A stretch of DNA of 64,000 nucleotides. Source: Haloferax marinum. Its GTDB lineage: Archaea; Halobacteriota; Halobacteria; Halobacteriales; Haloferacaceae. Position 1 is the stretch's first letter; every line of letters begins with the position of its first letter. Where the stretch lies: contig NZ_WKJQ01000001.1 in assembly GCF_009674625.1 (NCBI RefSeq), positions 2,728,001 through 2,792,000 on the forward strand. Direction: 5' to 3'. Below are positions 40,229 to 48,768 of the stretch, piece after piece. The position numbers and the translations under genes were made by a program. The notes under the pieces are model-generated. The model was not told where the DNA came from. It searched no databases and saw only the letters and a program-made list of their open reading frames with translations.

Positions 40229-41099
40229 TCACGATACTCCAGAGTGCTCCGAAGGTGATGAGCATGCCGACGATTGTGTTCAAAAGCGGGTACCACCAGT
40301 ACGCCTCGGCGACGTCGACGTCCGAGCGTGCGATGCCGATGACGACCACCGGATACGCCGCCAACAGCGCCCCGAGACGGACGTCCACGAGGGCGAACGC
40401 GAGGGCGGCGAGTCCCCACGTCACCGCGCAGTAGGCGTAGGTTCTGCGTTCTCCGAGGAGGGTCGCGGTCGTTCGGATTCCGGCCGCACGGTCGGGTTCG
40501 ATGTCGGGAATCGCAGAGAACGTGTGCATCCCCATCGTCCAGAGCCACGCGCCTGCGATAGCGAGCAGTGGCGGATTCACCCCTGCAATCGTCGCGTACG
40601 CGGCGACGCCGGGGAGGATGTACAGGCCGTTCGAAATCGAGTCGAGAAACGGCGTCGTCTTGAACCGGAACGGCGGGGCGCTGTACTCGACCGCGAGGAA
40701 GAAGTGTGCGACCAGCCACGGCCACGCGACCTGTGGCGTGAGGGCGAACAGGCCGACTCCGAGGACGCCGCTACCGACGACGATAGCGAGGTTCACCGGG
40801 TCGCCACGCCACCGGGCCTCTCTGTCGTCTTTCTTGGGATTGGCTTCGTCGACGTCGACGTCGAAGACGTCGTTGACACCGTAGAGAAAGACGTTCGCCG
40901 GGACCAGGAAGTACGCGAACAAGACGAGCGCTTCGACCGAGTACAGGTCCGAGAGCGTCGTCGCGGCGGCGGCGACGCCGACGAGCACCGGACCGGCGAG
41001 GTAGAGCCAAAATCGCGGCCGGGAGAGGACGAACAGGTACCCGAGTCTCTCTCGGAGTCCGCCGTTCGTCTTCGTCCCTGTCGCCATGTCGGTGCTCAT
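40221..41099 (-). CDS. lyeJ: Lycopene elongase/hydratase (UbiA-type prenyltransferase)
   Basis: A 292-residue membrane prenyltransferase with about eight helices. The UbiA motif N-x3-D-x3-D is N76/D80/D84 (GVNDVFDVDVDE), and a second Asp pair is in AIPDIEPDRAAG. It adds a C5 unit from DMAPP to each end of lycopene with hydration, the step that commits lycopene to bacterioruberin. The ATG (41099) overlaps the crtD stop in ATGA, so translation is coupled and this start is well supported. Confidence 0.9.
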   Translation of the reverse strand: MSTDMATGTKTNGGLRERLGYLFVLSRPRFWLYLAGPVLVGVAAAATTLSDLYSVEALVLFAYFLVPANVFLYGVNDVFDVDVDEANPKKDDREARWRGDPVNLAIVVGSGVLGVGLFALTPQVAWPWLVAHFFLAVEYSAPPFRFKTTPFLDSISNGLYILPGVAAYATIAGVNPPLLAIAGAWLWTMGMHTFSAIPDIEPDRAAGIRTTATLLGERRTYAYCAVTWGLAALAFALVDVRLGALLAAYPVVVIGIARSDVDVAEAYWWYPLLNTIVGMLITFGALWSIVNG

Positions 41100-42598
41100 C
41101 GAGCGTCTTCGGCCATCTCCTCGGCGGTGAGTTGCCCGCTGATGAGACACATCGGGACGCCGATACCGGGCGTCGTGAACGACCCAGTGAAGTAGAGGCC
41201 GTCGACTTTCTTCGACGCGTGTGGCGGGCGGAGGAGCGCAGTCTGGGTGAGGGTGTGTGCGAGGCCGAGCGCAGTCCCTTTCGTACTGTTGTATCGGTCT
41301 GCGAAGTCGTTCACACAGAACGTCTCTTCGACGACGATGCGGTCTCGGAGGTCGACACCGGTGTTCGCTGCGATGTCGTCGAGGAGCATGTCACGGTAGG
41401 ACTCGCGCAACTCCGGCGTGTCTTCGAGGCCGGCGGCGATAGGGACGAGTGCGAAGAGGTTGCTGTGGCCTTCGGGGGCGACCGAATCGTCTGTCTTCGA
41501 GGGAACACAGAGGTAGTACGCGGGGTCGTCGGGCCACGCCGGGTCGTCGAAGATGTGCTCGAAGTGGTCGTCCCACTCGGTCGGCAAGACGAGCGTGTGG
41601 TGGGCGAGTTCTTCTACGTCGCCTTCGACGCCGAGATAGAGGAGGAACGCAGACGGTGCGTAGGTTCGCGACTCCCAGTAGTCGGCGTCGTACTGCCGCT
41701 TTTTGGGTGGGAGCAGTTCCTGTTCGGTGTGGGCGTAGTCGGCGTCGCTGACGACGAGGTCACAGAGGAACTCCTGTCCGTCTTCGGTTCGGACGGCGAA
41801 CCCGCCTTTCCGCCCCGCGATTTCGGAGACGGGTGAGTCGGTGTGGTACTCGACGCCGAGTTCTTCGCCGAGTTCGACCATCGCGTCCACCACGGCCGCC
41901 AACCCGCCGTCTGGGTAGTAGACGCCCATGTTGAAGTCGACGTGACTCATGAGGTTGTAGAGCGCCGGCGTGTTGTTCGGCGCGCCACCGAGGAACACCA
42001 GCGTGTACTGCATTATCTGCTGGAGTTTGGGGTGGTCGAAGTACTTCTCGACGTGGTCTTGCATCGACCCGATGAGCGACAGTCCCCACGCGTTTTTGAA
42101 CACGTCGAAGTCGATGAAGTCGGTGAGTTTCGTCCGGTCGGTGTAGACGAAGTGTTCCATCCCGATGCGGTAGTTCCGTTCGGACTTCCGGAGATATTCG
42201 TCGAACTTCTCACCTGCACCGGGTTCGTACGACTCGAAGAGTGCTTTGTTCGTCTCGATGTCGGGGACGAGGTCGACCTGGTCACCGTCTTTGAAGAAGA
42301 TGCGGTAGTGCGGGTCGAGTCGGCGCAGGTCGTAGTAGTCCGAGGGGTGTTTCCCGAAGGAGGCGAAGAACTGCTCGAACACGTCGGGCATCAGATACCA
42401 CGACGGACCCATGTCGAAACTGAACCCATCGCGTTCGAGCGTACTGGCTCGGCCACCGAGTTGTTCGTTCTTCTCTACTACCGTGACGTCCGCGCCAGCG
42501 TCGGCGAGGTAGCACGCCGTCGAGAGACCGCCGAACCCGCCGCCGATGACGACGACGGACTGCCCAGCGAGAGAATCGAGGTCCGAGACAGAATTCAT
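41096..42598 (-). CDS. crtD: Carotenoid 3,4-desaturase (CrtI/CrtD family)
   Basis: A 500-residue FAD oxidoreductase. The Rossmann motif VVVIGGGFGGLSTA is at 15-28, followed by ERDGFSFDMGPSWYLMP. The C-terminal FAD motif GLYFTGSFTTPGIGVPMCLISGQ is intact. In this locus it introduces the 3,4 double bonds of bacterioruberin. A phytoene-desaturating activity cannot be excluded from sequence alone. ATG 42598 lies 25-30 bases after a TATA-like element, supporting a leaderless start rather than 42682. Confidence 0.9.
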   Translation of the reverse strand: MNSVSDLDSLAGQSVVVIGGGFGGLSTACYLADAGADVTVVEKNEQLGGRASTLERDGFSFDMGPSWYLMPDVFEQFFASFGKHPSDYYDLRRLDPHYRIFFKDGDQVDLVPDIETNKALFESYEPGAGEKFDEYLRKSERNYRIGMEHFVYTDRTKLTDFIDFDVFKNAWGLSLIGSMQDHVEKYFDHPKLQQIMQYTLVFLGGAPNNTPALYNLMSHVDFNMGVYYPDGGLAAVVDAMVELGEELGVEYHTDSPVSEIAGRKGGFAVRTEDGQEFLCDLVVSDADYAHTEQELLPPKKRQYDADYWESRTYAPSAFLLYLGVEGDVEELAHHTLVLPTEWDDHFEHIFDDPAWPDDPAYYLCVPSKTDDSVAPEGHSNLFALVPIAAGLEDTPELRESYRDMLLDDIAANTGVDLRDRIVVEETFCVNDFADRYNSTKGTALGLAHTLTQTALLRPPHASKKVDGLYFTGSFTTPGIGVPMCLISGQLTAEEMAEDAR

Positions 42599-42622
42599 GT
42601 TCTCTTGTAAGAACGTAGAGAA

Positions 42623-42628
42623 CATAAA
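42623..42628 (-). promoter_or_regulatory. TATA-like element of the crtD-lyeJ-cruF operon
   Basis: On the minus strand TTTATG precedes the crtD ATG at 42598 by 25-30 bases, the leaderless arrangement. Confidence 0.5.
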
Positions 42629-42712
42629 TCGACTGACCGAATCGGTCCGGCCAAGCGGTTCGTGGGCGTCGCCGGCAGACATCTTTAGGCCCGGTCCGTC
42701 CTAACGAGACGC

Positions 42713-43405
42713 ATGAACGACACGACCGTCGTGGTCACAGGTGCGAGTTCGGGAATCGGGGCAGCAGTCGCCCGCGCGTTCGGCCACGCAGGGGCGACCG
42801 TCGTCGTCTGCGCTCGTGACACCGACGCCCTCCAGACCGTCGTCGACGACGTCGAAACCGCTGGTGGGTCCGCGACGGCGATTCGCGGCGACGTTCGTGA
42901 CGAGTTCGACATGGAACGACTGATGGAGACGGCCGCCAGGGTCGGCGGACCGATCGACGTTCTCGTCGCGAACGCCGGCGTCAATCACGGAACCCCCGGT
43001 GAGATGCCGATGGCGGACGAGACGTACGCCGCCTTCGACGACACACTCAGAACGAACGTTCGTGGCGTCTTCGCGGCGGTGAAAGAAGCGCTCCCGCACA
43101 TGGCCGACGACGCGCGGATTCTCGTCCCATCCGGGTCTATCGCTCGCGAGGCGAAACCAGGGATGGGCGCGTACGCCGTCTCGAAAGCGGCCAGCGAAGC
43201 GCTCGTCCGGCAGTTCGCTGCCGACTGCTCCCAAACGGTGGGCGTAATCGACCCCGGTCTCGTCGCTACCGACGTCACCGGTGGACAGGGGCGCGACCCA
43301 GACGACGTCGCCCAGTTGTTCGTGTGGGCGGCGACAGAGGCCGAACCGACCGACCTCGATGGTGCCGTCCTCGGCCTCTCGGCGTGGAAGCAGGCGACTC
43401 GCTGA
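42713..43405 (+). CDS. Short-chain dehydrogenase/reductase
   Basis: A 230-residue SDR. Its cofactor motif is TGASSGIG at 9-16, followed by ANAGVNHG; the active-site region has VPSGSIARE with Ser and YAVSKAASEALVRQF with Tyr and Lys, so the catalytic set is present. The following CARDTDAL suggests NADP preference. It is divergent from crtD and transcribed toward the ZIP-like gene. The substrate is unknown. Confidence 0.85.
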   Translation: MNDTTVVVTGASSGIGAAVARAFGHAGATVVVCARDTDALQTVVDDVETAGGSATAIRGDVRDEFDMERLMETAARVGGPIDVLVANAGVNHGTPGEMPMADETYAAFDDTLRTNVRGVFAAVKEALPHMADDARILVPSGSIAREAKPGMGAYAVSKAASEALVRQFAADCSQTVGVIDPGLVATDVTGGQGRDPDDVAQLFVWAATEAEPTDLDGAVLGLSAWKQATR

Positions 43406-43458
43406 CGTGCCCTCGCACCAGCGCCCATCGCGTCGAACGGCCTGACGGAATCGGGCGT

Positions 43459-43467
43459 CTTATTAAT
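43459..43467 (+). promoter_or_regulatory. TATA-like element of the ZIP-like gene
   Basis: CTTATTAAT lies 22-30 bases before ATG 43489, fitting a leaderless transcript and supporting that start. Confidence 0.45.
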
Positions 43468-43488
43468 CCGAACACATTCGTTCACAAC

Positions 43489-44310
43489 ATGAATCGTTCG
43501 ACAGCCATCGGCGTCGGTAGCGTCGTCGTGCTCGTCGCCCTCTCGGCGTACGCAGTGTCCACGCAGGCGTGGAAACTCCTCGTCGTCTCGTGGGCCGCCT
43601 TCGCAGCGATGGCGTTCGCCGCCCCGTTCGGTGCCCGCTCTCGGACCGAACACGCTGAAGGCCTCGTCTGGGGCTACGGACTCGCCAGCGGTGCGATGGT
43701 GACGAGTGCCGCCGTCTTCCTCGTCCCGCAGGCTATCGGTCACCACCCACAGTTCGGTGGGTTCGGCATCGCCTTCGGGATTCTCGCCGGGTTCGGTGCC
43801 CACACCGTCGGCCATCGCTTCGCACACATGGACTTCCCGATGGACCGCACCGTGACGGAACTCTCGGCGCACGCCGTCTCTGCGGGCGCGATAATCGGCA
43901 TCGTCTACGGAAACATCGACGTCGGTGTCGGTCTCGGCCTCGCTATCGTCTCGCACAAGGGACCCGCGGGATACGCTGCCGCGCGTCGGTTGGCCGGAAA
44001 GAACAAATCGGTCTACCCACTCTTGCTTCCGGCGGCCGGGTTGGGTATCGCCGCCATCGTTTCGAGCGCCGTCTCGCTCCCTGCGACGGCCGCCTTCCGC
44101 GGCATCGTCTTCGGATTCGCCTCGGGCGTCTTCCTCCACGTGGCGATGGACTTCCTCCCGCGGTGTGAAATCGGGAGCGAGATTCACGACCTGCTGTCGG
44201 TCGAAGACGAACACGCACACACCATCCTCGACAGACTCCGCGTCCACGCGGCGATTAGCACGGTCGTCGGCGGCGGTGCCGTCTTTGCGGCGTGGCTTCT
44301 TCTCGGGTGA
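43489..44310 (+). CDS. ZIP-like metal transporter, divergent
   Basis: A 273-residue protein with about eight membrane segments. The layout and the helix LSAHAVSAGAIIGIVYGNIDVGVGLGLAIVSHKGPAGYAAA recall ZIP-family transporters, in which helices 4 and 5 carry HNxPEG and HxxxE metal sites. Here the equivalents read SHKGPAG and HVAMDFLP. Key residues therefore differ, and zinc transport is not assured. ATG 43489 fits the TATA-like element. Confidence 0.6.
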   Translation: MNRSTAIGVGSVVVLVALSAYAVSTQAWKLLVVSWAAFAAMAFAAPFGARSRTEHAEGLVWGYGLASGAMVTSAAVFLVPQAIGHHPQFGGFGIAFGILAGFGAHTVGHRFAHMDFPMDRTVTELSAHAVSAGAIIGIVYGNIDVGVGLGLAIVSHKGPAGYAAARRLAGKNKSVYPLLLPAAGLGIAAIVSSAVSLPATAAFRGIVFGFASGVFLHVAMDFLPRCEIGSEIHDLLSVEDEHAHTILDRLRVHAAISTVVGGGAVFAAWLLLG

Positions 44311-44370
44311 GCGCGGCGACTCGTCTGTCTCCCGGTGGACACACCCGGTGACGGCGAACGGCCGACGTGT

Positions 44371-44640
44371 TCACTCGGTGTTCTTCGTTCCCGTACGGAG
44401 GTTCTCTCGGTACTCGGCCCACGCTCGATACATCTCGACTCGCTCCGATTCCGTCATCGTGTCGTGTTCGTCGGGGTCGTAGAACAGGAGCTCTTCCTTT
44501 TCGGGCATCTTCACGATGACTCCGAGCGGGTAGAGTTTCTCGTAGTAGTGGTCCAACACCCACTCTTCACCGTGTTCTTCGACTGCGTTCTGGATGTACG
44601 CTGCTGCCTCGGGATACGCTTCGTCTAGTGTGTTAGTCAT
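44371..44640 (-). CDS. Small acidic hypothetical protein
   Basis: An 89-residue soluble protein, MTNTLDEAYPEAAAYIQNAV..., rich in Glu, Asp and Tyr. It is mostly helical, with a short strand region (LGVIVKMPEKEELLFYDPDEHD). No known domain is seen. Start ATG 44640; an 18-bp direct repeat lies just upstream (44683-44723). It may share transcription with the upstream minus-strand genes. Confidence 0.55.
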   Translation of the reverse strand: MTNTLDEAYPEAAAYIQNAVEEHGEEWVLDHYYEKLYPLGVIVKMPEKEELLFYDPDEHDTMTESERVEMYRAWAEYRENLRTGTKNTE

Positions 44641-44682
44641 TGTCGATAGAGACGCGTTACTCGAAGTTCGATACTGTGCTCT

Positions 44683-44723
44683 GCTGGGCCTGTCTACCGG
44701 ATGTTGCTGGGCCTGTCTACCGG
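44683..44723. repeat. Two perfect 18-bp direct repeats
   Basis: GCTGGGCCTGTCTACCGG occurs at 44683-44700 and 44706-44723, separated by five bases. The second copy covers the stop codon of the 119-residue gene (44717-44719), so the duplication includes its 3' end. Confidence 0.9.
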
Positions 44724-45076
44724 GAGTCTGTGAACTCGGTGAGTGAGCGATTTGGGCTATCTGTGCTCCACTTGCCGATTTGGACGAGTTCGAACGCCTC
44801 GAGAGAGGTGTCGAGTGCGTCGGCTAACTCGGCCCGCACCGTGTCTGGGAGACTGTCGACGGCAATCGCAGTGAGCGGATGTTGCGTCAGGGCGTAACTG
44901 GTCGCGAGACTCGTCGGGGCGACGACGACAACGGCTGACCCATCGGCATCAGCGAGTGCGAGTTGGGCGTCTCGGTGCTGCAGGACTGTCGCGTCGAGGT
45001 CGTCGACGGGGAAGAGGACCTCGGCGTCTCCGTACTCGATACTCGCCCCTGCCGACGTGAAATGCCCTTTGAGCAT
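44717..45076 (-). CDS. Haloarchaeal hypothetical protein
   Basis: A 119-residue protein. The start LKGHFTSAGASIEYGDAEVLFPVDDLDATVLQHRDAQLALAD and the end AVDSLPDTVRAELADALDTSLEAFELVQIGKW suggest an alpha/beta domain. No motif identifies a function. ATG 45076 is used because the upstream frame is Arg-rich and non-coding in character. Its 3' end carries an 18-bp duplication. Confidence 0.6.
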   Translation of the reverse strand: MLKGHFTSAGASIEYGDAEVLFPVDDLDATVLQHRDAQLALADADGSAVVVVAPTSLATSYALTQHPLTAIAVDSLPDTVRAELADALDTSLEAFELVQIGKWSTDSPNRSLTEFTDSR

Positions 45077-45191
45077 AACCAGTAGGTGATTTATTCCCAG
45101 GACGCATTTAGTTTGTGGTGGTTGGACGACAGACGCTCGCACGACCACCCTGGAAACGAGTCGAGCAACTGCACGGCCGTCGCGTCGGCGA

Positions 45192-46454
45192 CTACCCGCG
45201 GTCGATTTCTGCAATCGCGGCCGCCGCGGCCTGCCGCACTTCTTCGTTCGGGTCGGACCGTTCCAGTTCCTGCAATCGCTCCAGTGCGTCCGCGGCCTGT
45301 AGATAGCCGAGGGCCCAGCAGGCGTTCCCCCGAGTGTATGCAAACTCCTCGTCTAACGCGCCGACGAGCGGTTCGATAGCCGGTTCGACGCTGTCTGGGT
45401 GAACTTTGGCGACGTGTGCGAGAATGGACGTGGCGTTGTACCGAGCGTGCCCGTCAGTATCCACCAGTAACTCGATTGCCCGAGGGATGGCCGGTTCGAT
45501 TTGGTCGGGATATTCGCTAGCCAAGTCGGCGAGCAACCCTGCCGCGTTTGCTCGAACTTTGTCGTGTTCCGCCTGTAGGAGGCCAATCGCCGTGGGTATC
45601 GTCTCCTCGGCGACGTTCGGATAGCTCTTCGAGAGCGTCCCGAGGACGGCGAGTGCACCGATTCGGTGTTCGTCGCGACTCTCGTCGAGATACGCGACGA
45701 GTTGTGGCGTAATCGGTACGACGGAGTCCGGGTACACTTCCGCGATGTGTAGTATCGCCGCCAGCGCCGTGCCGTCGGCGGGTGACCCGTCTTGAAGGAG
45801 TGCCGCGAGTTTCGGAACACTGTCGACCACGGCACCTGGGTTCGAATCGCTCACCGCCTCGACGATGCCGATAGCGTCGACGAGTATCTCTGACGGCGTC
45901 TCTGGCGTGAGAAACCTGATTACGTCTCCGACGGCAGGTGAAACCGATTCGGGATACTGCTCGGCGAGACGTGAGAGGACGGCCAGTGATTCGGCTTGCA
46001 TCGAGAGGCCCGTCTCTTGTAAGACGGTGGTCAGCACCGGGAGTGCGTCGAGGCAGGCTTGTGGTTCGTCGGCGGCGACGCTGACCAATCTGCACAAGGC
46101 TAACCGCTGTGCGTGGCGCTCGCCGGTCCGGATGGTGTCGACCAACTCATCGACTGTCGATGTCGCCGTGGTCTCCGAGGAGGCGCCGAGGTCGTCGTGG
46201 TCGTAGGCGTGGCCGTCCGCGTCGTAGACCACGTAATCTTCGAACTCGGTCGCCGGCGGGAGTGTAATCGAAGAGAGTTTCAGAGAGTGACCGAGGAGCG
46301 TGAGCGCCCTGCCGGGTGGCCGCATCGTGTCGATTTCGACGAGGTTGTATCCTCTGTCTGGGTAGTGGGCGTTCCGTTCTTGCTGGCCGGACGCGAACGG
46401 CCGGTCTGTGTGGTCGGTCGAGTCGGAGTCTGTGTGGTCGTCGTTTTCGGTCAT
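45192..46454 (-). CDS. HEAT-repeat protein
   Basis: A 420-residue protein. The N-terminal 130 residues include an acidic tail, a conserved beta region (GYNLVEIDTMRPPGRALTLLGHSL) and a linker. About 135-420 is a chain of HEAT-type helical repeats: VDSVPKLAALLQDGSPADGTALAAILHIAEVYPDSV, then DKVRANAAGLLADLASEYPDQI, then HARYNATSILAHVAKVHPDSV. The motif YP(D/E)SV recurs at each repeat end, indicating at least six units. Such solenoids are protein-interaction scaffolds; the partner is unknown. Start ATG 46454. A tandem repeat lies just upstream. Confidence 0.85.
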   Translation of the reverse strand: MTENDDHTDSDSTDHTDRPFASGQQERNAHYPDRGYNLVEIDTMRPPGRALTLLGHSLKLSSITLPPATEFEDYVVYDADGHAYDHDDLGASSETTATSTVDELVDTIRTGERHAQRLALCRLVSVAADEPQACLDALPVLTTVLQETGLSMQAESLAVLSRLAEQYPESVSPAVGDVIRFLTPETPSEILVDAIGIVEAVSDSNPGAVVDSVPKLAALLQDGSPADGTALAAILHIAEVYPDSVVPITPQLVAYLDESRDEHRIGALAVLGTLSKSYPNVAEETIPTAIGLLQAEHDKVRANAAGLLADLASEYPDQIEPAIPRAIELLVDTDGHARYNATSILAHVAKVHPDSVEPAIEPLVGALDEEFAYTRGNACWALGYLQAADALERLQELERSDPNEEVRQAAAAAIAEIDRG

Positions 46455-46481
46455 CGTCTTCAGGGTGTGTCGCCTTCGCGG

Positions 46482-46584
46482 TGTGGGTCGTCGACAGAGT
46501 ATGGGTCAGTTTCGGGTGTGGGTCGTCGGGGTATGGATCGACTTCGGGGCGTAGGTCGTCCACAGAGTATGACTCAACTTCGGG
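46482..46584. repeat. Three imperfect ~35-bp tandem repeats upstream of the HEAT gene
   Basis: Units of 35, 32 and 36 bases (46482-46516, 46517-46548, 46549-46584), each with GTCGTC near the start, a TATG core and ending TTCGGG. They start 28 bases upstream of the HEAT gene ATG and may overlap its promoter. Confidence 0.8.
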
Positions 46585-46679
46585 TGAGTGTGGCGAGACG
46601 ACTCAGATTCTGAGAGGCCCCCACGTGTGTCCCATCTCGCCCTCTCTTTCGTTCGAGTGCTCGCCGGTGCCGTGTGAGG

Positions 46680-47006
46680 TTATTCCTTCGTCAACCGCCG
46701 AAGTTGGATGGAGATACCGAGTGCTGCCGCGAGGAGCAACACGAGGTTGAACGCCGCCTGAAACGGCGCACGGTACTCGGGGTTCACCCACGTCGAGATG
46801 GTCTGCGAGGCGTTGAGGTAGAACTGCAGGGCCGCGATGAGCGCGAGCAACAGCAGTCCGGCGAGGACGGCGTAGTCCAGATACCGGCGGACGCGTGCCG
46901 CAAACTCGCGGTTCTCGGTATCGGACGTGTCTGCGTCCGGGTCGGGGGCCGGTTGCGTCTGTGCGGACTTCTTCGTCCCCGACTTGGTCGGTGTCTCTTC
47001 GCTCAT
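46680..47006 (-). CDS. Small membrane protein coupled to the DUF7490-like gene
   Basis: A 108-residue protein. The N-terminus is charged (MSEETPTKSGTKKSAQTQPAPDPDADTSD), followed by two membrane segments (LDYAVLAGLLLLALIAALQFYL, FQAAFNLVLLLAAALGISIQL). Its ATG (47006) overlaps the stop of the upstream surface-protein gene in ATGA, so translation is coupled. The pair is likely a functional unit at the membrane. No family name is asserted. Confidence 0.65.
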   Translation of the reverse strand: MSEETPTKSGTKKSAQTQPAPDPDADTSDTENREFAARVRRYLDYAVLAGLLLLALIAALQFYLNASQTISTWVNPEYRAPFQAAFNLVLLLAAALGISIQLRRLTKE

Positions 47007-48010
47007 TGCCGCCACCTCCGGGCGACCAAGGCAGTGGCAAGCAGCGCCACGAGTGCCACGACGACACCGAATCCGGGGGCCGAAGATTCGGTTCTGGTTC
47101 GTTCGGATTCGTAGTCCTCGGGTGTTCGGTCGTCGTCGTCTTCGAAGTCTTCGACGCGCAGTTCGACGTCTTCTGTAGTCTGGTTCACGCTAATCGTCCT
47201 CGTTGGGTTCAGGTTTGCCGCACCACGGGCGGTGTCGATGACGACACCATCCCGCATGAGCACAGCATCGATGTAGTAGTTGTAGCCGCTCGGTACAGTG
47301 GCCGTCGCGTCCACGGAGTCGGTTCGACCGGCACTGATGGTCCCGGCGTCGACTGTCGTCCGCGACGCGACGATGTTCGACTCGGCCTGCCGGAGGACGA
47401 ACGTGACCGAGAGGTCCTCGGCCGGTTCGTCGCCGGTGTTGGTGAGCGTCGCCGTCAGGTCGAGCGTCGTTCGGTCTTCGCCGGCGTCCTCGATAGAGTA
47501 CGAGACGGGTGGGAGGGCCTCCGTGTCGGTGAAGGAGGTCGTCGATTGGAGGTACGGCGGCTTGATGGCGGAGACACCGCTCACACTCCGTTTTGCCTGG
47601 TCGACACGCTCTGCCTCACGGTAGAGGGCGACTTCGATGTCGTATCCTCCCTCGCGGGGGACGGTGAGATTCGTGGCCGCCGTCGTCTCGCCGTCACGGG
47701 AGATGTTCCCGACGTCGACTCGTTGGGTCGTCGCCAGCAGTCCCGACTCGGCGTCGATTGCACGAACGAGTACGCTCACGTTCTGGGTCGGATTTCCACG
47801 ATGGTCGATTCGGGTCTCGATACCGAGGGTGACCGTCTCACCCGTTGCCGGGCCGGCCGCAATCGAGACGTCCGCGACGTCGACCGGACCAGGTCGGATT
47901 GGCCCCTCGTCCGTCGGGTCCGCGAGGACGCCAGGGACGAGGACGGCGGTGACCGCGGCGACGACGACGACGCCGACGGCCCCACCGACGAGGAGGGCAT
48001 TTCTATCCAT
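47003..48010 (-). CDS. DUF7490-like surface protein with PGF-CTERM anchor
   Basis: A 335-residue exported protein. One N-terminal hydrophobic segment (ALLVGGAVGVVVVAAVTAVLV) is followed by two or three beta-sandwich repeats (VDVADVSIAAGPATGETVTLGIETRIDHRGNPTQNVSVLVRA, PAEDLSVTFVLRQAESNIV). The end APGFGVVVALVALLATALVARRWRQ is a PGF-CTERM signal, processed by archaeosortase A for lipid anchoring. ATG 48010 is used; 48022 is possible. The stop overlaps the downstream membrane gene. Confidence 0.75.
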   Translation of the reverse strand: MDRNALLVGGAVGVVVVAAVTAVLVPGVLADPTDEGPIRPGPVDVADVSIAAGPATGETVTLGIETRIDHRGNPTQNVSVLVRAIDAESGLLATTQRVDVGNISRDGETTAATNLTVPREGGYDIEVALYREAERVDQAKRSVSGVSAIKPPYLQSTTSFTDTEALPPVSYSIEDAGEDRTTLDLTATLTNTGDEPAEDLSVTFVLRQAESNIVASRTTVDAGTISAGRTDSVDATATVPSGYNYYIDAVLMRDGVVIDTARGAANLNPTRTISVNQTTEDVELRVEDFEDDDDRTPEDYESERTRTESSAPGFGVVVALVALLATALVARRWRQ

Positions 48011-48123
48011 ACCGATTGACATTTTCGGCGGGGTAAATGTTTTCCCCCTGAGTAGTCGCTGTTCGAGAATGTCTCTGAATTTGTAAATGCGGTTTTTGAC
48101 AGTTGAACGCGTACTTTGGTGCG

Positions 48124-48279
48124 ATGCCAAAGATGCAACAAGCGACGTGCTCCTGTGGATTTAGCGTAACCTCCGAGAACGAAGACGAACTCGTCGAAAT
48201 CATTCAACACCACGCAGACGACATGCACGGAAAGCCGATGACAGTCGCTGACGTGAAAGCGATGATGAAGCAGGTGTAA
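48124..48279 (+). CDS. DUF1059 small protein
   Basis: A 51-residue protein, MPKMQQATCSCGFSVTSENED... It matches the DUF1059 pattern: a CSCGF Cys pair near the start, ELVEIIQHHADDMHGKPMT in the middle, and a C-terminal helix. Family function is unknown, though the Cys and His residues suggest metal binding. ATG 48124; divergent from the DUF7490-like gene and 51 bases before a usp gene. Confidence 0.8.
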   Translation: MPKMQQATCSCGFSVTSENEDELVEIIQHHADDMHGKPMTVADVKAMMKQV

Positions 48280-48302
48280 CCGAATCGTACGAAGCGTGGA
48301 TT

Positions 48303-48308
48303 TTTATA
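48303..48308 (+). promoter_or_regulatory. TATA box of the 48331 usp-type gene
   Basis: TTTATA within GGATTTTTATAGG lies 23-28 bases before ATG 48331, typical of a leaderless haloarchaeal promoter. Confidence 0.6.
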
Positions 48309-48330
48309 GGACGGCGTAGGGATATGTGGC

Positions 48331-48735
48331 ATGGCAACGTACGTTATGGGCACGAACTCGGTACACACCAGTGCCGAACTCTGTGACTACCTCTCGCGAC
48401 GTATCGAAACTGGCGACGTCGTTCACGTCGTCAACTCCCACATGGGTGGCGACAGCACCGACAGCGACGACGTCCGAGACGGCGACGACGCGTTGAACGT
48501 CGTCTCCTCACGACTCGGTGATTTCGTCACCGTCGAGACACACCAGTTCATCCGCGGCAACGACCCCGCTGAGGACATCCTCGAATGCGCCGAAGAACAG
48601 GGTGCGGACGAGATCGTCATCGGCGTCAGGAAACGAAACCCGACCTCGAAGATCGTCTTCGGAAGCACCGCACAGGACGTCCTCTTGGGTTCGAACATCC
48701 CGATGGCCGTCGTCCCGCTCGAAAAAGTATTCTGA
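48331..48735 (+). CDS. Universal stress protein-like
   Basis: A 134-residue Usp-like domain. Strand and helix order is MATYVMGTNSVHTSAELCDYL, VVHVVNSHMGG, GADEIVIGVRKRNPTSKIVFGSTAQDVLLGSNIPMAVVPLEK. The last part keeps the Gly-Ser of the nucleotide loop (FGSTAQDVLL), so nucleotide binding is plausible. It is transcribed alone from its own TATA box. Confidence 0.8.
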   Translation: MATYVMGTNSVHTSAELCDYLSRRIETGDVVHVVNSHMGGDSTDSDDVRDGDDALNVVSSRLGDFVTVETHQFIRGNDPAEDILECAEEQGADEIVIGVRKRNPTSKIVFGSTAQDVLLGSNIPMAVVPLEKVF

Positions 48736-48768
48736 GACTGGGGCTGAGACTGAGACTGAGACCGACGC

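Noticed and set aside
40229-41195. A plus-strand frame antisense to lyeJ
   Set aside because: It is a shadow of the lyeJ/crtD coding strand, with Arg/Asp-rich composition and no homology that I can recognise.
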